Assembly (NCBI GenBank): GCA_026398615.1
Contig: JAPLSN010000034.1
Coordinates: 1-45,370 of the forward strand
Direction of reading: 5' to 3'
Source of the DNA: Spirochaetota bacterium
Lineage (GTDB): Bacteria; Spirochaetota; Spirochaetia; Treponematales; UBA12059
DNA length: 45,370 bases
Shown here: positions 32,460 through 39,970 of the stretch, in pieces
Position numbering within the stretch: the first letter of the stretch is position 1
Layout: the number at the start of each line of letters is the position of its first letter
Program-made: the position numbers and the translations under genes
The notes under the pieces: model-generated
Told to the model about the DNA's origin: nothing
Seen by the model: only the letters and a program-made list of their open reading frames with translations
Database searches by the model: none

Positions 32460-33740
32460 ATGACCGCACGGATCGCGTTCAGGAACCTTGTGCGGCAGAA
32501 ACGCCGCTACGGCCTGCTCTTCGCGGCGATCGCGCTCGGGTTCGCCGTCGTCACGCTTCTGGGGGGTATGAGCGGGGGCATGACGGTCAGCCTCAGGCGG
32601 AAAGCCAAGTCATACTATGGCGGAGACATCACGATACTCGGGCATAACCGACCTGATTATTTTTTAACGGTGCCGGATTTCCCGGCGATCAGGAATGCCG
32701 TCATGGAGCTCGGAGTCGCCGACCTCGTGGTGCCCCGCGGCAATGTCTATTCGGGGGGGTCGGTGTTCTTCGGCGGAGCCATGATCAGGCAGAAACGGAT
32801 CACAGGGACCGATTTCGCCGTGGAATGGCCGCGTTTCGCCACGATGGACTTCGTCGAGGGCAGGCCCGACGGCCTGGCGGAAAACGGGGGCATCATCCTC
32901 TCGGAAGCCACCGCGAATCGGCTCGGCGCCAAGGTCGGCGACGAAATAATGGTGCTGCTCACAAGCTTTGGAGGGCAGAAAAACACCGGCGTTTTCATCC
33001 TGCGTGGCATTTTCCGCGACAACAGCCTCTTCGGTTTCTACACGGCCTACTGCGATATCGGCCAGCTCACGACGCTCACACTGCATCCGACCGGGATCAC
33101 CGATGTCGGCGTCTGGCTCAAGCCGGGAATCGATCCCGCCGCGGCGGCGGAAAAGGTACGGGCCGTCATGGAACGCGAAGGCCTGCTCGTGTTCCCCGTC
33201 ATCCACCGCAAGGACGTGTATGACCTGTACAAGGCGAAGAGGGACTGGACCGGCGTGAAGTACGCGATCCTGACCCTCGACGCCCACCTGTACGAAGTGA
33301 AGGATTTCCTCGACGCCATACGGGCGGTAACGTATTTCCTCCTCGGGGTGTTTGTGATCATAGTGACGGTCGGCATTTCCAATACGTACCGCGTCGTCGT
33401 CTTCGAGCGGACCCGTGAAATCGGCACCATGCGTGCCATCGGGATACAACGCCCGGCGGTCCGGGCCATCTTCCTGTACGAGGCGCTGGGGCTCGGGATC
33501 GCGGGCTCCATCGCGGGTTTCGCGCTCGGCTTGGCGGCGCTCTCGATCGTCGCGGGGATCGACCTTTCCGGGGTGCCCGGTTTCCAGATGTTCCTGGAAC
33601 GGAACCGCCTGCGCTGGGACCTGGAACCGGCGATCGTCGCCCTCGACGCGGTCATCGTCTGCCTTGCCGCGGTGGTCGCCGCGTGGCGGCCCGCGTCCAG
33701 TGCGGCATCCATCGAACCCGCCGACGCGCTGAGGAGTTGA
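32460..33740 (+). CDS. ABC transporter permease, FtsX/LolCE type (second subunit)
   Basis: A 426-residue permease with the same layout: AFRNLVRQKRRYGLLFAAIA at the N-terminus, a periplasmic domain, and the FtsX signature VFERTREIGTMRAIGIQRPA before the last two membrane segments. It starts 4 bp after the first permease, so the two likely form a heterodimer. The C-terminal PADAL is typical of MacB/LolC-like permeases. A LolD-like ATPase must come from elsewhere in the genome. The substrate could be a lipoprotein or glycolipid; the next two genes favour outer-membrane delivery. Confidence 0.85.
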   Translation: MTARIAFRNLVRQKRRYGLLFAAIALGFAVVTLLGGMSGGMTVSLRRKAKSYYGGDITILGHNRPDYFLTVPDFPAIRNAVMELGVADLVVPRGNVYSGGSVFFGGAMIRQKRITGTDFAVEWPRFATMDFVEGRPDGLAENGGIILSEATANRLGAKVGDEIMVLLTSFGGQKNTGVFILRGIFRDNSLFGFYTAYCDIGQLTTLTLHPTGITDVGVWLKPGIDPAAAAEKVRAVMEREGLLVFPVIHRKDVYDLYKAKRDWTGVKYAILTLDAHLYEVKDFLDAIRAVTYFLLGVFVIIVTVGISNTYRVVVFERTREIGTMRAIGIQRPAVRAIFLYEALGLGIAGSIAGFALGLAALSIVAGIDLSGVPGFQMFLERNRLRWDLEPAIVALDAVIVCLAAVVAAWRPASSAASIEPADALRS

Positions 33741-33742
33741 CA

Positions 33743-34510
33743 GTGAAGAGAGTCCGAACCCTTGCCTGCCTGTGCGCGTTCGCGGCCGTCCAGGCGGTCG
33801 TGGCCCAGGCGGATTTCAAGGCCCTGCTCGCCAAGGTCGACGCCCTCGTTTCCTTCGACGGCGATTTCTCGGCCGAGTATACCGTCATGCAGGAAAATCC
33901 CGGGGTCGGTACGAGCGTGACGACCCTGGCCATGTTCCGGCGCGACAAGGCGTCCAAGTACCTCATACTCATCCTGAAGCCGGAATCCGACAAGGGGAAG
34001 GGCTACCTGAAGATCGACGGGAGCCTCTGGCTCTATGACCCGGTGGGCCGCTCGTTCACCTTCACGAGTTCGCAGGAACGCTTCCAGAATTCGAACGCGC
34101 GCAACTCAGATTTCACGCGTTCGACCCTGGCCCTCGACTACGATATCGCGGGATCGAAACGCGAAAAACTCGGAAAATTCGACTGCTGGGTGCTGGATCT
34201 CAGGGCCAACAACAACGAAGTCTCCTTCCCGAAGATGCGCGTGTGGATCAGCGACGACAACCTCGTGCGGAAGAGCGAGGATTACAGCCTCTCGGGGCAG
34301 CTGATGCGCACCACCGCCATTCCGACCTACCAGAAGGTCGGCGATCGCTTCGTCCCCGTGGACATCTACCTCGTGGACGCGCTCAGGGGCAAGACCATCA
34401 ACGGGAAGTTCCAGAGCGAAAAAACGAAAATCTCGGTCGCGAAGCCCTCGCTGGCGCCGGTGCCGGATTCGGTGTACTCGAAAGCGTACCTGGAAAAGGT
34501 AGGAAAGTGA
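33743..34510 (+). CDS. LolA-like outer-membrane lipoprotein-sorting protein
   Basis: A 255-residue periplasmic protein. Signal peptide residues about 1-23 (ACLCAFAAVQAVVAQA). The body matches the LolA-like family: SFDGDFSAEYTVMQENPG, LILKPESDKGKGYLKIDGSL, LYDPVGRSFTFTSSQERFQN and a late VWISDDNLVRKSEDYSLSGQ. Such proteins bind lipid in an open beta-barrel groove. GTG 33743 has GAGGAG six bases upstream. It lies between the permeases and an outer-membrane barrel, suggesting it shuttles the permeases' substrate across the periplasm. It is not assigned to lolA itself because the family has several branches. Confidence 0.82.
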   Translation: MKRVRTLACLCAFAAVQAVVAQADFKALLAKVDALVSFDGDFSAEYTVMQENPGVGTSVTTLAMFRRDKASKYLILILKPESDKGKGYLKIDGSLWLYDPVGRSFTFTSSQERFQNSNARNSDFTRSTLALDYDIAGSKREKLGKFDCWVLDLRANNNEVSFPKMRVWISDDNLVRKSEDYSLSGQLMRTTAIPTYQKVGDRFVPVDIYLVDALRGKTINGKFQSEKTKISVAKPSLAPVPDSVYSKAYLEKVGK

Positions 34511-35715
34511 GTTTCCTGCCGCGCCGGCTGCTTGGCGCGCTCCTGGCCGTTTCCTGCCTCGGGCCGTTCCTCGCTGCCCAGGACGCCGCGCCGCCTGCGG
34601 AAGCCTCCCCGGGCGGCGAAGAGGCACCCGCACCTGGCGAAACGACCATCGACGACGACATGTTTTCGGACGCTCCTGATGACGTGGTCGCCGAGGTCCC
34701 GACCGGCACCGTACTCGATGAATTGGAGCGCGGCAAGCTCCTGGCGTGGAGCGGCTCGGTTTCAGCCAGAGCGCTCGCGTCCGCCGGCTGGGAGACGGTG
34801 CCCTGGAATGGCGGTGCACTGGACGGTTTCACCGCCGGCGGCGGCGGTTCCTTCGCGTCGACCCTCGCGTTCGACGTCAGACCCGACGGCATCACGCGCG
34901 TCCACGGCGCTTTTACCACGGAATACCCGGATTTCGTCCCTTACGCGAAAGAACTGTTTCTCGACTACGATCTTGCGTCTGTCGTCTATTTCCGCGCGGG
35001 ACGGCAGGTTCTCTCGTGGGGAGCCGGGCGATTTTTCAAGGACGGCAACCTCGTGGCGGACAGCGAAGAGGGCGCGGCGGTGAAAGCCGGCGTGCCCGTG
35101 GGCAGGCTCGGCCTGTCCTTCGTGGCCATCGACAGACCCGCGTGGCATTCCGGCGAGGCCGCGCTTCGGGAAATCGCGGTCGGGCTCATGTCCGATATCG
35201 CGTTCGGCACGACCGAATTCTCGCTTGGGGGCCTGTACCGGGCCGTCGAGGGCGGAAAAGCCGTCGCGACGGTCAAATCGTCGCTCTGGGGCTTCGACCT
35301 TTACGGCGACGCGGTCCTCAGGCTGTCGACGTCGTACGAGCCCGCGTATGCGGCGCTCGGCGGCTTCTACTGGGATCACGTCGACCCGTCCATCCGTCTT
35401 GCCGGTGAATATCGTTTCGCATCTTCCGATTTCGTCGACCCGGGCCATGCCATCGCGCTGGCGGTCCTTTTCCGGAAACTCGGCGGATCGTCCGTGGACG
35501 CGGGCGTGCGCTGGGATCACGATTTCGGTTCGGCGAGCGGCCAGGTGACTCCCGGGCTTTCCCTGTCGCCCTGGCGCCGCGTCGATGTCGTCATCGGACT
35601 GCCGTTCGCGTACGGGTCGGACATGGTCATCGAATACGGCGATGAAGAGGATCCGGAGCTGTTCCCGGGTTCCGCGGCGGTGATCATCGCCGTCACCGTG
35701 ACCGTCAAATTCTGA
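34507..35715 (+). CDS. Predicted outer-membrane beta-barrel protein
   Basis: A 402-residue protein overlapping the LolA-like gene by GTGA. The signal peptide ends near FLAAQDA, followed by an acidic, Pro-rich linker of about 50 residues. The rest alternates hydrophobic strands and charged turns (FRAGRQVLSWGAGRFFKDGN, VGLMSDIAFGTTEFSLGGLY, DVVIGLPFAYGSDMVIEYGD). It ends in VTVTVKF, with the terminal aromatic residue typical of Bam substrates. It resembles barrels found beside LolA-like proteins in transport operons. Function unknown; probably the terminal receptor or channel of this transport unit. Confidence 0.75.
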   Translation: MSFLPRRLLGALLAVSCLGPFLAAQDAAPPAEASPGGEEAPAPGETTIDDDMFSDAPDDVVAEVPTGTVLDELERGKLLAWSGSVSARALASAGWETVPWNGGALDGFTAGGGGSFASTLAFDVRPDGITRVHGAFTTEYPDFVPYAKELFLDYDLASVVYFRAGRQVLSWGAGRFFKDGNLVADSEEGAAVKAGVPVGRLGLSFVAIDRPAWHSGEAALREIAVGLMSDIAFGTTEFSLGGLYRAVEGGKAVATVKSSLWGFDLYGDAVLRLSTSYEPAYAALGGFYWDHVDPSIRLAGEYRFASSDFVDPGHAIALAVLFRKLGGSSVDAGVRWDHDFGSASGQVTPGLSLSPWRRVDVVIGLPFAYGSDMVIEYGDEEDPELFPGSAAVIIAVTVTVKF

Positions 35716-35747
35716 AATCCCCAGGCTTCCCTTCCCGCCCATTTACC

Positions 35748-35777
35748 TTGACAGCCCGGTACGCCGCGAACAATGAT
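35748..35777 (+). promoter_or_regulatory. Possible sigma-70 promoter for the TPR gene
   Basis: A perfect TTGACA (35748-35753) lies 18 bp before AATGAT (35772-35777), a 4/6 match to TATAAT. It sits in the 76-bp gap between the outer-membrane barrel gene and ATG 35792. The -10 is weak, so confidence is limited. Confidence 0.4.
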
Positions 35778-35791
35778 ATCTTCACCAAGGT

Positions 35792-37174
35792 ATGTCCTTC
35801 CTGCTGCCCATCGTCATCGTTTCCATAATCCTCATGACCGTCTTCCTGATAGGTTTTTTCGTGATCGTGGCGCCGACCCGGAAAGGCAATTCCAGGAACA
35901 GGAAGGTAAAGGTCAAGGATCGTGCCCAGATCCTCAAGGAAGCCAACCGGCGGCTGGCGCAGAATCCCAAGGACGCGATCGCGCTCCAGTCCATCGGCGA
36001 GCTCTATTACTCGGAACAGAACTGGGAAAAGGCCTGCTCCACATACGCCCTCCTGTCGGAGATTTCCGCGGGCAACCCCGAAATGGACGAGTTCGAGATC
36101 AATATGCGCTACGGCGTGACGGCCATCAAGCTGGACAAGTTCGAGGAAGCCTACCGCGCGCTTTTCGTCGCGCACACGTTCAAGCAGGACAATTTCGAGG
36201 TCAATTTCAACCTCGGCTATCTGGATTTCCAGAAACGCCAGTATGAAAAGGCCGTGGCGCTCCTGAAGCAGGCCGCGACCCAGAACCCGGATCACGCGGG
36301 AGCCTTGCGCTACCTCGGCCTCTCGCTGTTCAAGACCAAGGCGTACCGGGATTCGCTCAACGCCATCCGCAGGGCTCTCGATGTCGCCCCCGACGACAAG
36401 GAAGCCATCTTCGCCTTGGGCGAGTGCTACTACGAGCTCGGGCAGGCGGACCAGGCCATCCGTGTGTTCACCCACCTGCGCGCGGACCCGCAATTCGGGC
36501 CGAACGCCGCGCTCTTCGCGGGGACCATCCACCTCAACCAGCATCAGTACCAGAAAGCCATCATGGATCTCGAGATCGGCCTCAAGCACCCCAACATCAA
36601 GGTCGAGACGATGGTAGAACTCAAATACCGGCTTTCCGCGGCGTACCTCCATGACCAGGAGATCTCCAAGGCGGTCACGATCCTCGCCGAGATCCAGTCA
36701 GTCTACCCCAACTACAAGGACGTGCCGTCGCTGCTCTCCAAGTACCGCGAGCTGAATTCCAACAGGAACCTCCAGACCTTCCTGCTGGCCCCGGCCAGCG
36801 ACTTCATCACGCTCTGCCGGAAAGTGGTCATGACCTTCTTCCCGAAAGCCAAGATCAAGATCACGAACATCGCCGTGCAGCGCAACGACTACGCGGATAT
36901 CCTGGCCGAGATCGAGACGACGAAATGGTCCGATATCGTGGAGTTCAGGTTCATCCGCTCCTCCGGCACCGTCGGGGAGCTCATGGTCCGCGATTTCCAC
37001 GCGAGCCTGAAGGACACCAAGGCCGGCAAGGGTTATGTCATCAGCGCGGGCAGTTATTCGGACGAGGCACGCAAGTTCGTCGAAGCCAGGCTCATCGATC
37101 TCGTGGACAAGGACGCGTTGACGAAGATGCTCAACAGCATCGACATGAAGGCCAGGACCCTGCTCGACGAGTAG
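35792..37174 (+). CDS. Membrane-anchored TPR protein with Mrr-like C-terminal domain
   Basis: A 460-residue protein. Residues about 5-28 (LLPIVIVSIILMTVFLIGFF) are a membrane anchor with the rest probably cytoplasmic. TPR-like repeats occupy about 45-305 (DAIALQSIGELYYSEQNWEK; EVNFNLGYLDFQKRQYEKAV; HAGALRYLGLSLFKTKAYRD; EAIFALGECYYELGQADQAI). The C-terminal 120 residues, with RSSGTVGELMVRDFHASLKD, AGKGYVISAGSYSDEARKF and LIDLVDKDALTKML, resemble the Mrr/restriction-endonuclease-like fold, though the nuclease QxK signature is not obvious. It lies convergent to the flagellar rod genes. Its role is unknown. Confidence 0.7.
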   Translation: MSFLLPIVIVSIILMTVFLIGFFVIVAPTRKGNSRNRKVKVKDRAQILKEANRRLAQNPKDAIALQSIGELYYSEQNWEKACSTYALLSEISAGNPEMDEFEINMRYGVTAIKLDKFEEAYRALFVAHTFKQDNFEVNFNLGYLDFQKRQYEKAVALLKQAATQNPDHAGALRYLGLSLFKTKAYRDSLNAIRRALDVAPDDKEAIFALGECYYELGQADQAIRVFTHLRADPQFGPNAALFAGTIHLNQHQYQKAIMDLEIGLKHPNIKVETMVELKYRLSAAYLHDQEISKAVTILAEIQSVYPNYKDVPSLLSKYRELNSNRNLQTFLLAPASDFITLCRKVVMTFFPKAKIKITNIAVQRNDYADILAEIETTKWSDIVEFRFIRSSGTVGELMVRDFHASLKDTKAGKGYVISAGSYSDEARKFVEARLIDLVDKDALTKMLNSIDMKARTLLDE

Positions 37175-37200
37175 CCGCACGCGCGTGGATGCGGAGAATC

Positions 37201-37228
37201 ACCCCGTCACTTCCGGCGGGGTTTTTTA
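37201..37228 (+). terminator. Intrinsic terminator after the TPR gene
   Basis: ACCCCG (37201-37206) pairs with CGGGGT (37217-37222) across a 10-base loop and is followed by a run of T (37222-37227). It lies 27 bases after the TPR gene stop and before the convergent flagellar genes. Confidence 0.8.
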
Positions 37229-37258
37229 TTGTCTTTTTTTCGACGACAGGGACGGTAT

Positions 37259-37292
37259 TTCCAATAACGAAGCGGGCGTGACGCGCGCTTCA
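37259..37292. repeat. REP-like element: TTCCAATAACG plus GC hairpin (copy 1)
   Basis: TTCCAATAACG (37259-37269) is followed by a 21-base hairpin (37270-37290), AAGCGGGCG and CGCGCGCTT around TGA, with one mismatch. The right arm overlaps the TGA stop of the minus-strand rod-binding gene (37292-37290). The same 11-mer and a GC-rich hairpin occur after lptB. It may act as a leftward terminator or mRNA 3'-end stabiliser. Confidence 0.5.
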
Positions 37293-37640
37293 GGACGAGA
37301 GCTGGCGGTACAGGGATTCCGAAAGGCCGAACTTCGCGTTCTTCGACATGGATCCCGCGTACTCGTCGGTGAGCATGTCGTCGAAGATTTCCTCGGCGTA
37401 GCCGCCGGATACGAGACCCGCTTTATCCACGGTCGCCTTCATCTGCTTGAGCATCATCTTGATGAAGATGGCTTCGAAGTCCTGGCAGGATTTCCACAAT
37501 GGCGATTCCGTGTCGATCTTTGACGTCGAGCCGACGCGTGCCCCGCTGCCCCGGACTCCGGCGGCGGCCGAGGGCACGCGCAAGGGGCGGTTGTAGTACT
37601 GCAGGGTCCCGGTGTCGACGGCGTTCATGGTCATGGTCAT
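37290..37640 (-). CDS. flgJ: Flagellar rod-binding protein (FlgJ N-terminal domain only)
   Basis: A 116-residue protein. The rod-binding domain is CQDFEAIFIKMMLKQMKATV, then GGYAEEIFDDMLTDEYAGSM and FGLSESLYRQL. The muramidase domain of proteobacterial FlgJ is absent, as in spirochaetes. It caps or chaperones the growing periplasmic rod. Its start lies two bases after the flgG stop; ATGACCATGACCATGAAC offers three possible starts at 37640, 37634 and 37628. Last gene of the flgF-flgG unit. Confidence 0.88.
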   Translation of the reverse strand: MTMTMNAVDTGTLQYYNRPLRVPSAAAGVRGSGARVGSTSKIDTESPLWKSCQDFEAIFIKMMLKQMKATVDKAGLVSGGYAEEIFDDMLTDEYAGSMSKNAKFGLSESLYRQLSS

Positions 37641-37642
37641 GA

Positions 37643-38437
37643 TCAGCGCTTCAGTTGCGTCGCGGTGCCGAGCATGTTGTCGCTGGTCTGGATGGCTTTC
37701 GAGTTGAACTCGTAGGCGCGCTGGGCCACGATCATGCTCACCATCTCGCGGACGATGGCCACGTTGGACATCTCAAGGAACTTGTGCACGGTCTTGCCCA
37801 TGCCGTCGTACCCGGGGCGCCCGGGGATGGGATCGCCCGAGGCGTTGGAGAGCTTGAAGAGGTTTTCGCCGACCGCGGTGAGGCCGACGGGGTTGGGGAA
37901 ACGGTAGAGCTCGAGCTGGCCCACGAGGATCGGGTCTTCCTGCCCCGGGACTTTCACGTTGATGCGGCCATCCTGGCTGATGGAGAGCGTCTCGGGGATG
38001 AAATTCTCCGGAAGGATGACCTCCGGCAGGAGCTTGTACCCGTTCGAGGTCACGAGCTGACCGTTGGAATCGATCTTGAAGGAACCGTCGCGCGTGTACG
38101 CGAAGGTGCCGTCGTAGGTGAGGACGCGGAAGAACCCGTCGCCCTGGATGGCGATGTCCGAGATGTTCTCGGTGTTCTGGAGCGCACCCTGGGTGAATTG
38201 CCGCTGGGTTGCGGCGAGCCTGACGCCGTGGCCCATCTGGACGGGCACGGGCACGACCGTGTCCTCTGTGGCCGGCGTGCCGGCCACGCGGACGGTTTGG
38301 TAGATCAAATCCTCGAAATCCGCGCGCATCCGCTTGAAGCCGGATGTGTTCACGTTGGCGAGGTTGTTGGATATCGTGTCGATATTGGCCTGCTGGCCGA
38401 TCATGCCGCTCGCGGCGGTCCAAAGGCTACGTACCAT
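37643..38437 (-). CDS. flgG: Flagellar distal rod protein FlgG
   Basis: A 264-residue rod protein. The N-terminal MVRSLWTAASGMIGQQANID and SNNLANVNTSGFKRMRADFE, together with the C-terminal EMVSMIVAQRAYEFNSKAIQ and TSDNML, form the D0 helices that pack into the axial tube. The central GDGFFRV and GSFKIDSNGQLVTSNGYKLL are FlgG hallmarks. Length matches the family (about 260). It is the second gene of the flgF-flgG-flgJ unit, 12 bp after flgF, matching the treponemal arrangement. In spirochaetes the rod belongs to the periplasmic flagellum. Confidence 0.95.
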   Translation of the reverse strand: MVRSLWTAASGMIGQQANIDTISNNLANVNTSGFKRMRADFEDLIYQTVRVAGTPATEDTVVPVPVQMGHGVRLAATQRQFTQGALQNTENISDIAIQGDGFFRVLTYDGTFAYTRDGSFKIDSNGQLVTSNGYKLLPEVILPENFIPETLSISQDGRINVKVPGQEDPILVGQLELYRFPNPVGLTAVGENLFKLSNASGDPIPGRPGYDGMGKTVHKFLEMSNVAIVREMVSMIVAQRAYEFNSKAIQTSDNMLGTATQLKR

Positions 38438-38449
38438 CTATTCCTCCAG

Positions 38450-39298
38450 CTAGACTCTCACCACTTCGTTGATGAGCTTGCCGAGCATCGAATCTTCGGT
38501 CTGCACCGTCTTCTGGTTGGCTTCGTACGCGCGGTTGACTTCGATCATCCGTACCATTTCCAGGACCGGGTTGACGTTGGACGCTTCCACGAAGCCCTGG
38601 ATCACCTGGGGCCGTTCCGCCGTCATGAGCCTGGCTTCCCCCGATTCCCCGGTGGTCCGCCAGAGGCTCGAACCCTGCTTGGCCAGGTAGCGCGGTTTCT
38701 TGAAGTCCACGACCTTCATCGTGTCGAGAAGCACCGTGTCGTCCCACGAGTTCTGCTCGCGGCCGACGAGCTTCGTCGGGTCGTCGTCCTGGTACAGGGC
38801 GTTCACCCAGACCCGGCCGGCCTTATCCACCTGGAAGTTGTTGCCCTTGACCCGGATGGGACCGTTCTCGCCCAGGACGGGGAAGCCTTCCTTGGTTTCG
38901 AGGTAGCCTTCCCGGCCGAGGACGAAGGACCCGTTCCTCGTGTAACGCTCGCCGTCGGGAGTCCGGACGCAGAGGAAGCCCGTCCCGTCCAGGGCGAAGT
39001 CGAAATCGCTCTCGGTCTGCTTGAGGGAACCCTGCTCGAATTCCACGAACAGTTCGTTCGTCTCGACGCCGGTGCCGAGCGTGCCGATGACGGGCGCCAT
39101 GTCCCCGGAGCCCATGGGGTGGAGGTAGACGCCGTCATCGTCCGTGCGCCGGAGGAGAAGTTGGGCGAAAGCCTTGTGGATCGTGACCTCGCGCTTGTAC
39201 CCGTCCGTGTCGACGTTGGCGAGGTTGTTCGAAACGGCATCGAGCCTGACCTGCTGGGCGTTCATGCCACTCGCGCCCGTATACCATCCGCGTATCAT
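38450..39298 (-). CDS. flgF: Flagellar basal-body rod protein FlgF (FlhO-like)
   Basis: A 282-residue rod protein homologous to FlgG. It has MIRGWYTGASGMNAQQVRLD, SNNLANVDTDGYKREVTIHK, the central GTGFLCVRTPDGERYTRNGS and the C-terminal VNPVLEMVRMIEVNRAYEAN. The strong GGGAGGAG before ATG 39298 fixes the start. In spirochaetes the paralogue upstream of flgG is usually called FlhO or FlgF. First gene of the flagellar unit, although the 160-residue gene upstream might be co-transcribed. Confidence 0.92.
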   Translation of the reverse strand: MIRGWYTGASGMNAQQVRLDAVSNNLANVDTDGYKREVTIHKAFAQLLLRRTDDDGVYLHPMGSGDMAPVIGTLGTGVETNELFVEFEQGSLKQTESDFDFALDGTGFLCVRTPDGERYTRNGSFVLGREGYLETKEGFPVLGENGPIRVKGNNFQVDKAGRVWVNALYQDDDPTKLVGREQNSWDDTVLLDTMKVVDFKKPRYLAKQGSSLWRTTGESGEARLMTAERPQVIQGFVEASNVNPVLEMVRMIEVNRAYEANQKTVQTEDSMLGKLINEVVRV

Positions 39299-39418
39299 GT
39301 CCCTGTGGCTCCTCCCTATGAGTGTCGGACGATGGGGGCGGGGAGTTTACCGGTGAATTGCCGGGACCGGAACGGGATCCCGGCATCGCAGGCAGGGTGT
39401 CGGGGAAGAAGGCGCGGG

Positions 39419-39901
39419 TCAGATCGTGATGAGCCTTCCGGCGTCGTTTTCGATGAGGAAGATCGACTCGTAGCGTCCCGACGGGGTCACGACCTTCGAC
39501 CCCGGGGAGTAGGTTTCGATGAAGAAGAAAAGGATGTCGTCCATGTCGGTTGCCGACTCGGTATGGGACCAGCGGTACCAGATGTGGTCCTTCCACTCGA
39601 GAAGTATGCCCCTGCGGTAGGGATCGCGCTCGATCTCCGGGTCGGTATGCTCGCGGAGCGTGGAACGCAAGCCCCCGTACCAGGAGCGCACGATGCAGAA
39701 CAGGTTGAGTTTTTTGGACTTGTCCATGTAGTAGAGCTCGACGATGCCGCCGATCGAGGGGACGGACCGGACGATGTCGTACTTGTCCGCCCTGGCGAAT
39801 GGCGACCAGTTGATGGTGAAATAGATGGAGCCGTCCCGTTCGCGCCTTTCGATGTCCCAATCCACTCGTGCATGGTACCTTGCAGCGCCGACCGGGTACA
39901 A
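39419..39901 (-). CDS. Conserved-looking protein of unknown function upstream of flgF
   Basis: About 160 residues from TTG 39901, or 148 from GTG 39865; neither has a strong Shine-Dalgarno. The protein is rich in aromatic and charged residues (SIYFTINWSPFARADKYDIV, LEWKDHIWYRWSHTESATDM) with no signal peptide or membrane segment. I do not recognise it. It is read in the same direction as flgF with a 120-bp gap, so a flagellar link is possible but unproven. The codon pattern is typical of a real gene in this genome. Confidence 0.6.
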   Translation of the reverse strand: MYPVGAARYHARVDWDIERRERDGSIYFTINWSPFARADKYDIVRSVPSIGGIVELYYMDKSKKLNLFCIVRSWYGGLRSTLREHTDPEIERDPYRRGILLEWKDHIWYRWSHTESATDMDDILFFFIETYSPGSKVVTPSGRYESIFLIENDAGRLITI

Positions 39902-39970
39902 GGGGACGGAATCGACTTGTCCCTATTCCGTCTTGACCGGGTCGCCCTTCACGAAGGATAATGAACTCCC

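Noticed and set aside
31004-33740. The permease pair as macrolide exporter MacB
   Set aside because: MacB has a fused N-terminal ATPase. Both proteins start directly with a membrane segment and lie before a LolA-like gene, so a LolCE-type role fits better.
37655-39961. A 768-codon open frame on the plus strand
   Set aside because: It is antisense to flgG, flgF and the gene upstream, which are clearly real. It is open only because of the high GC content and its sequence is compositionally odd.
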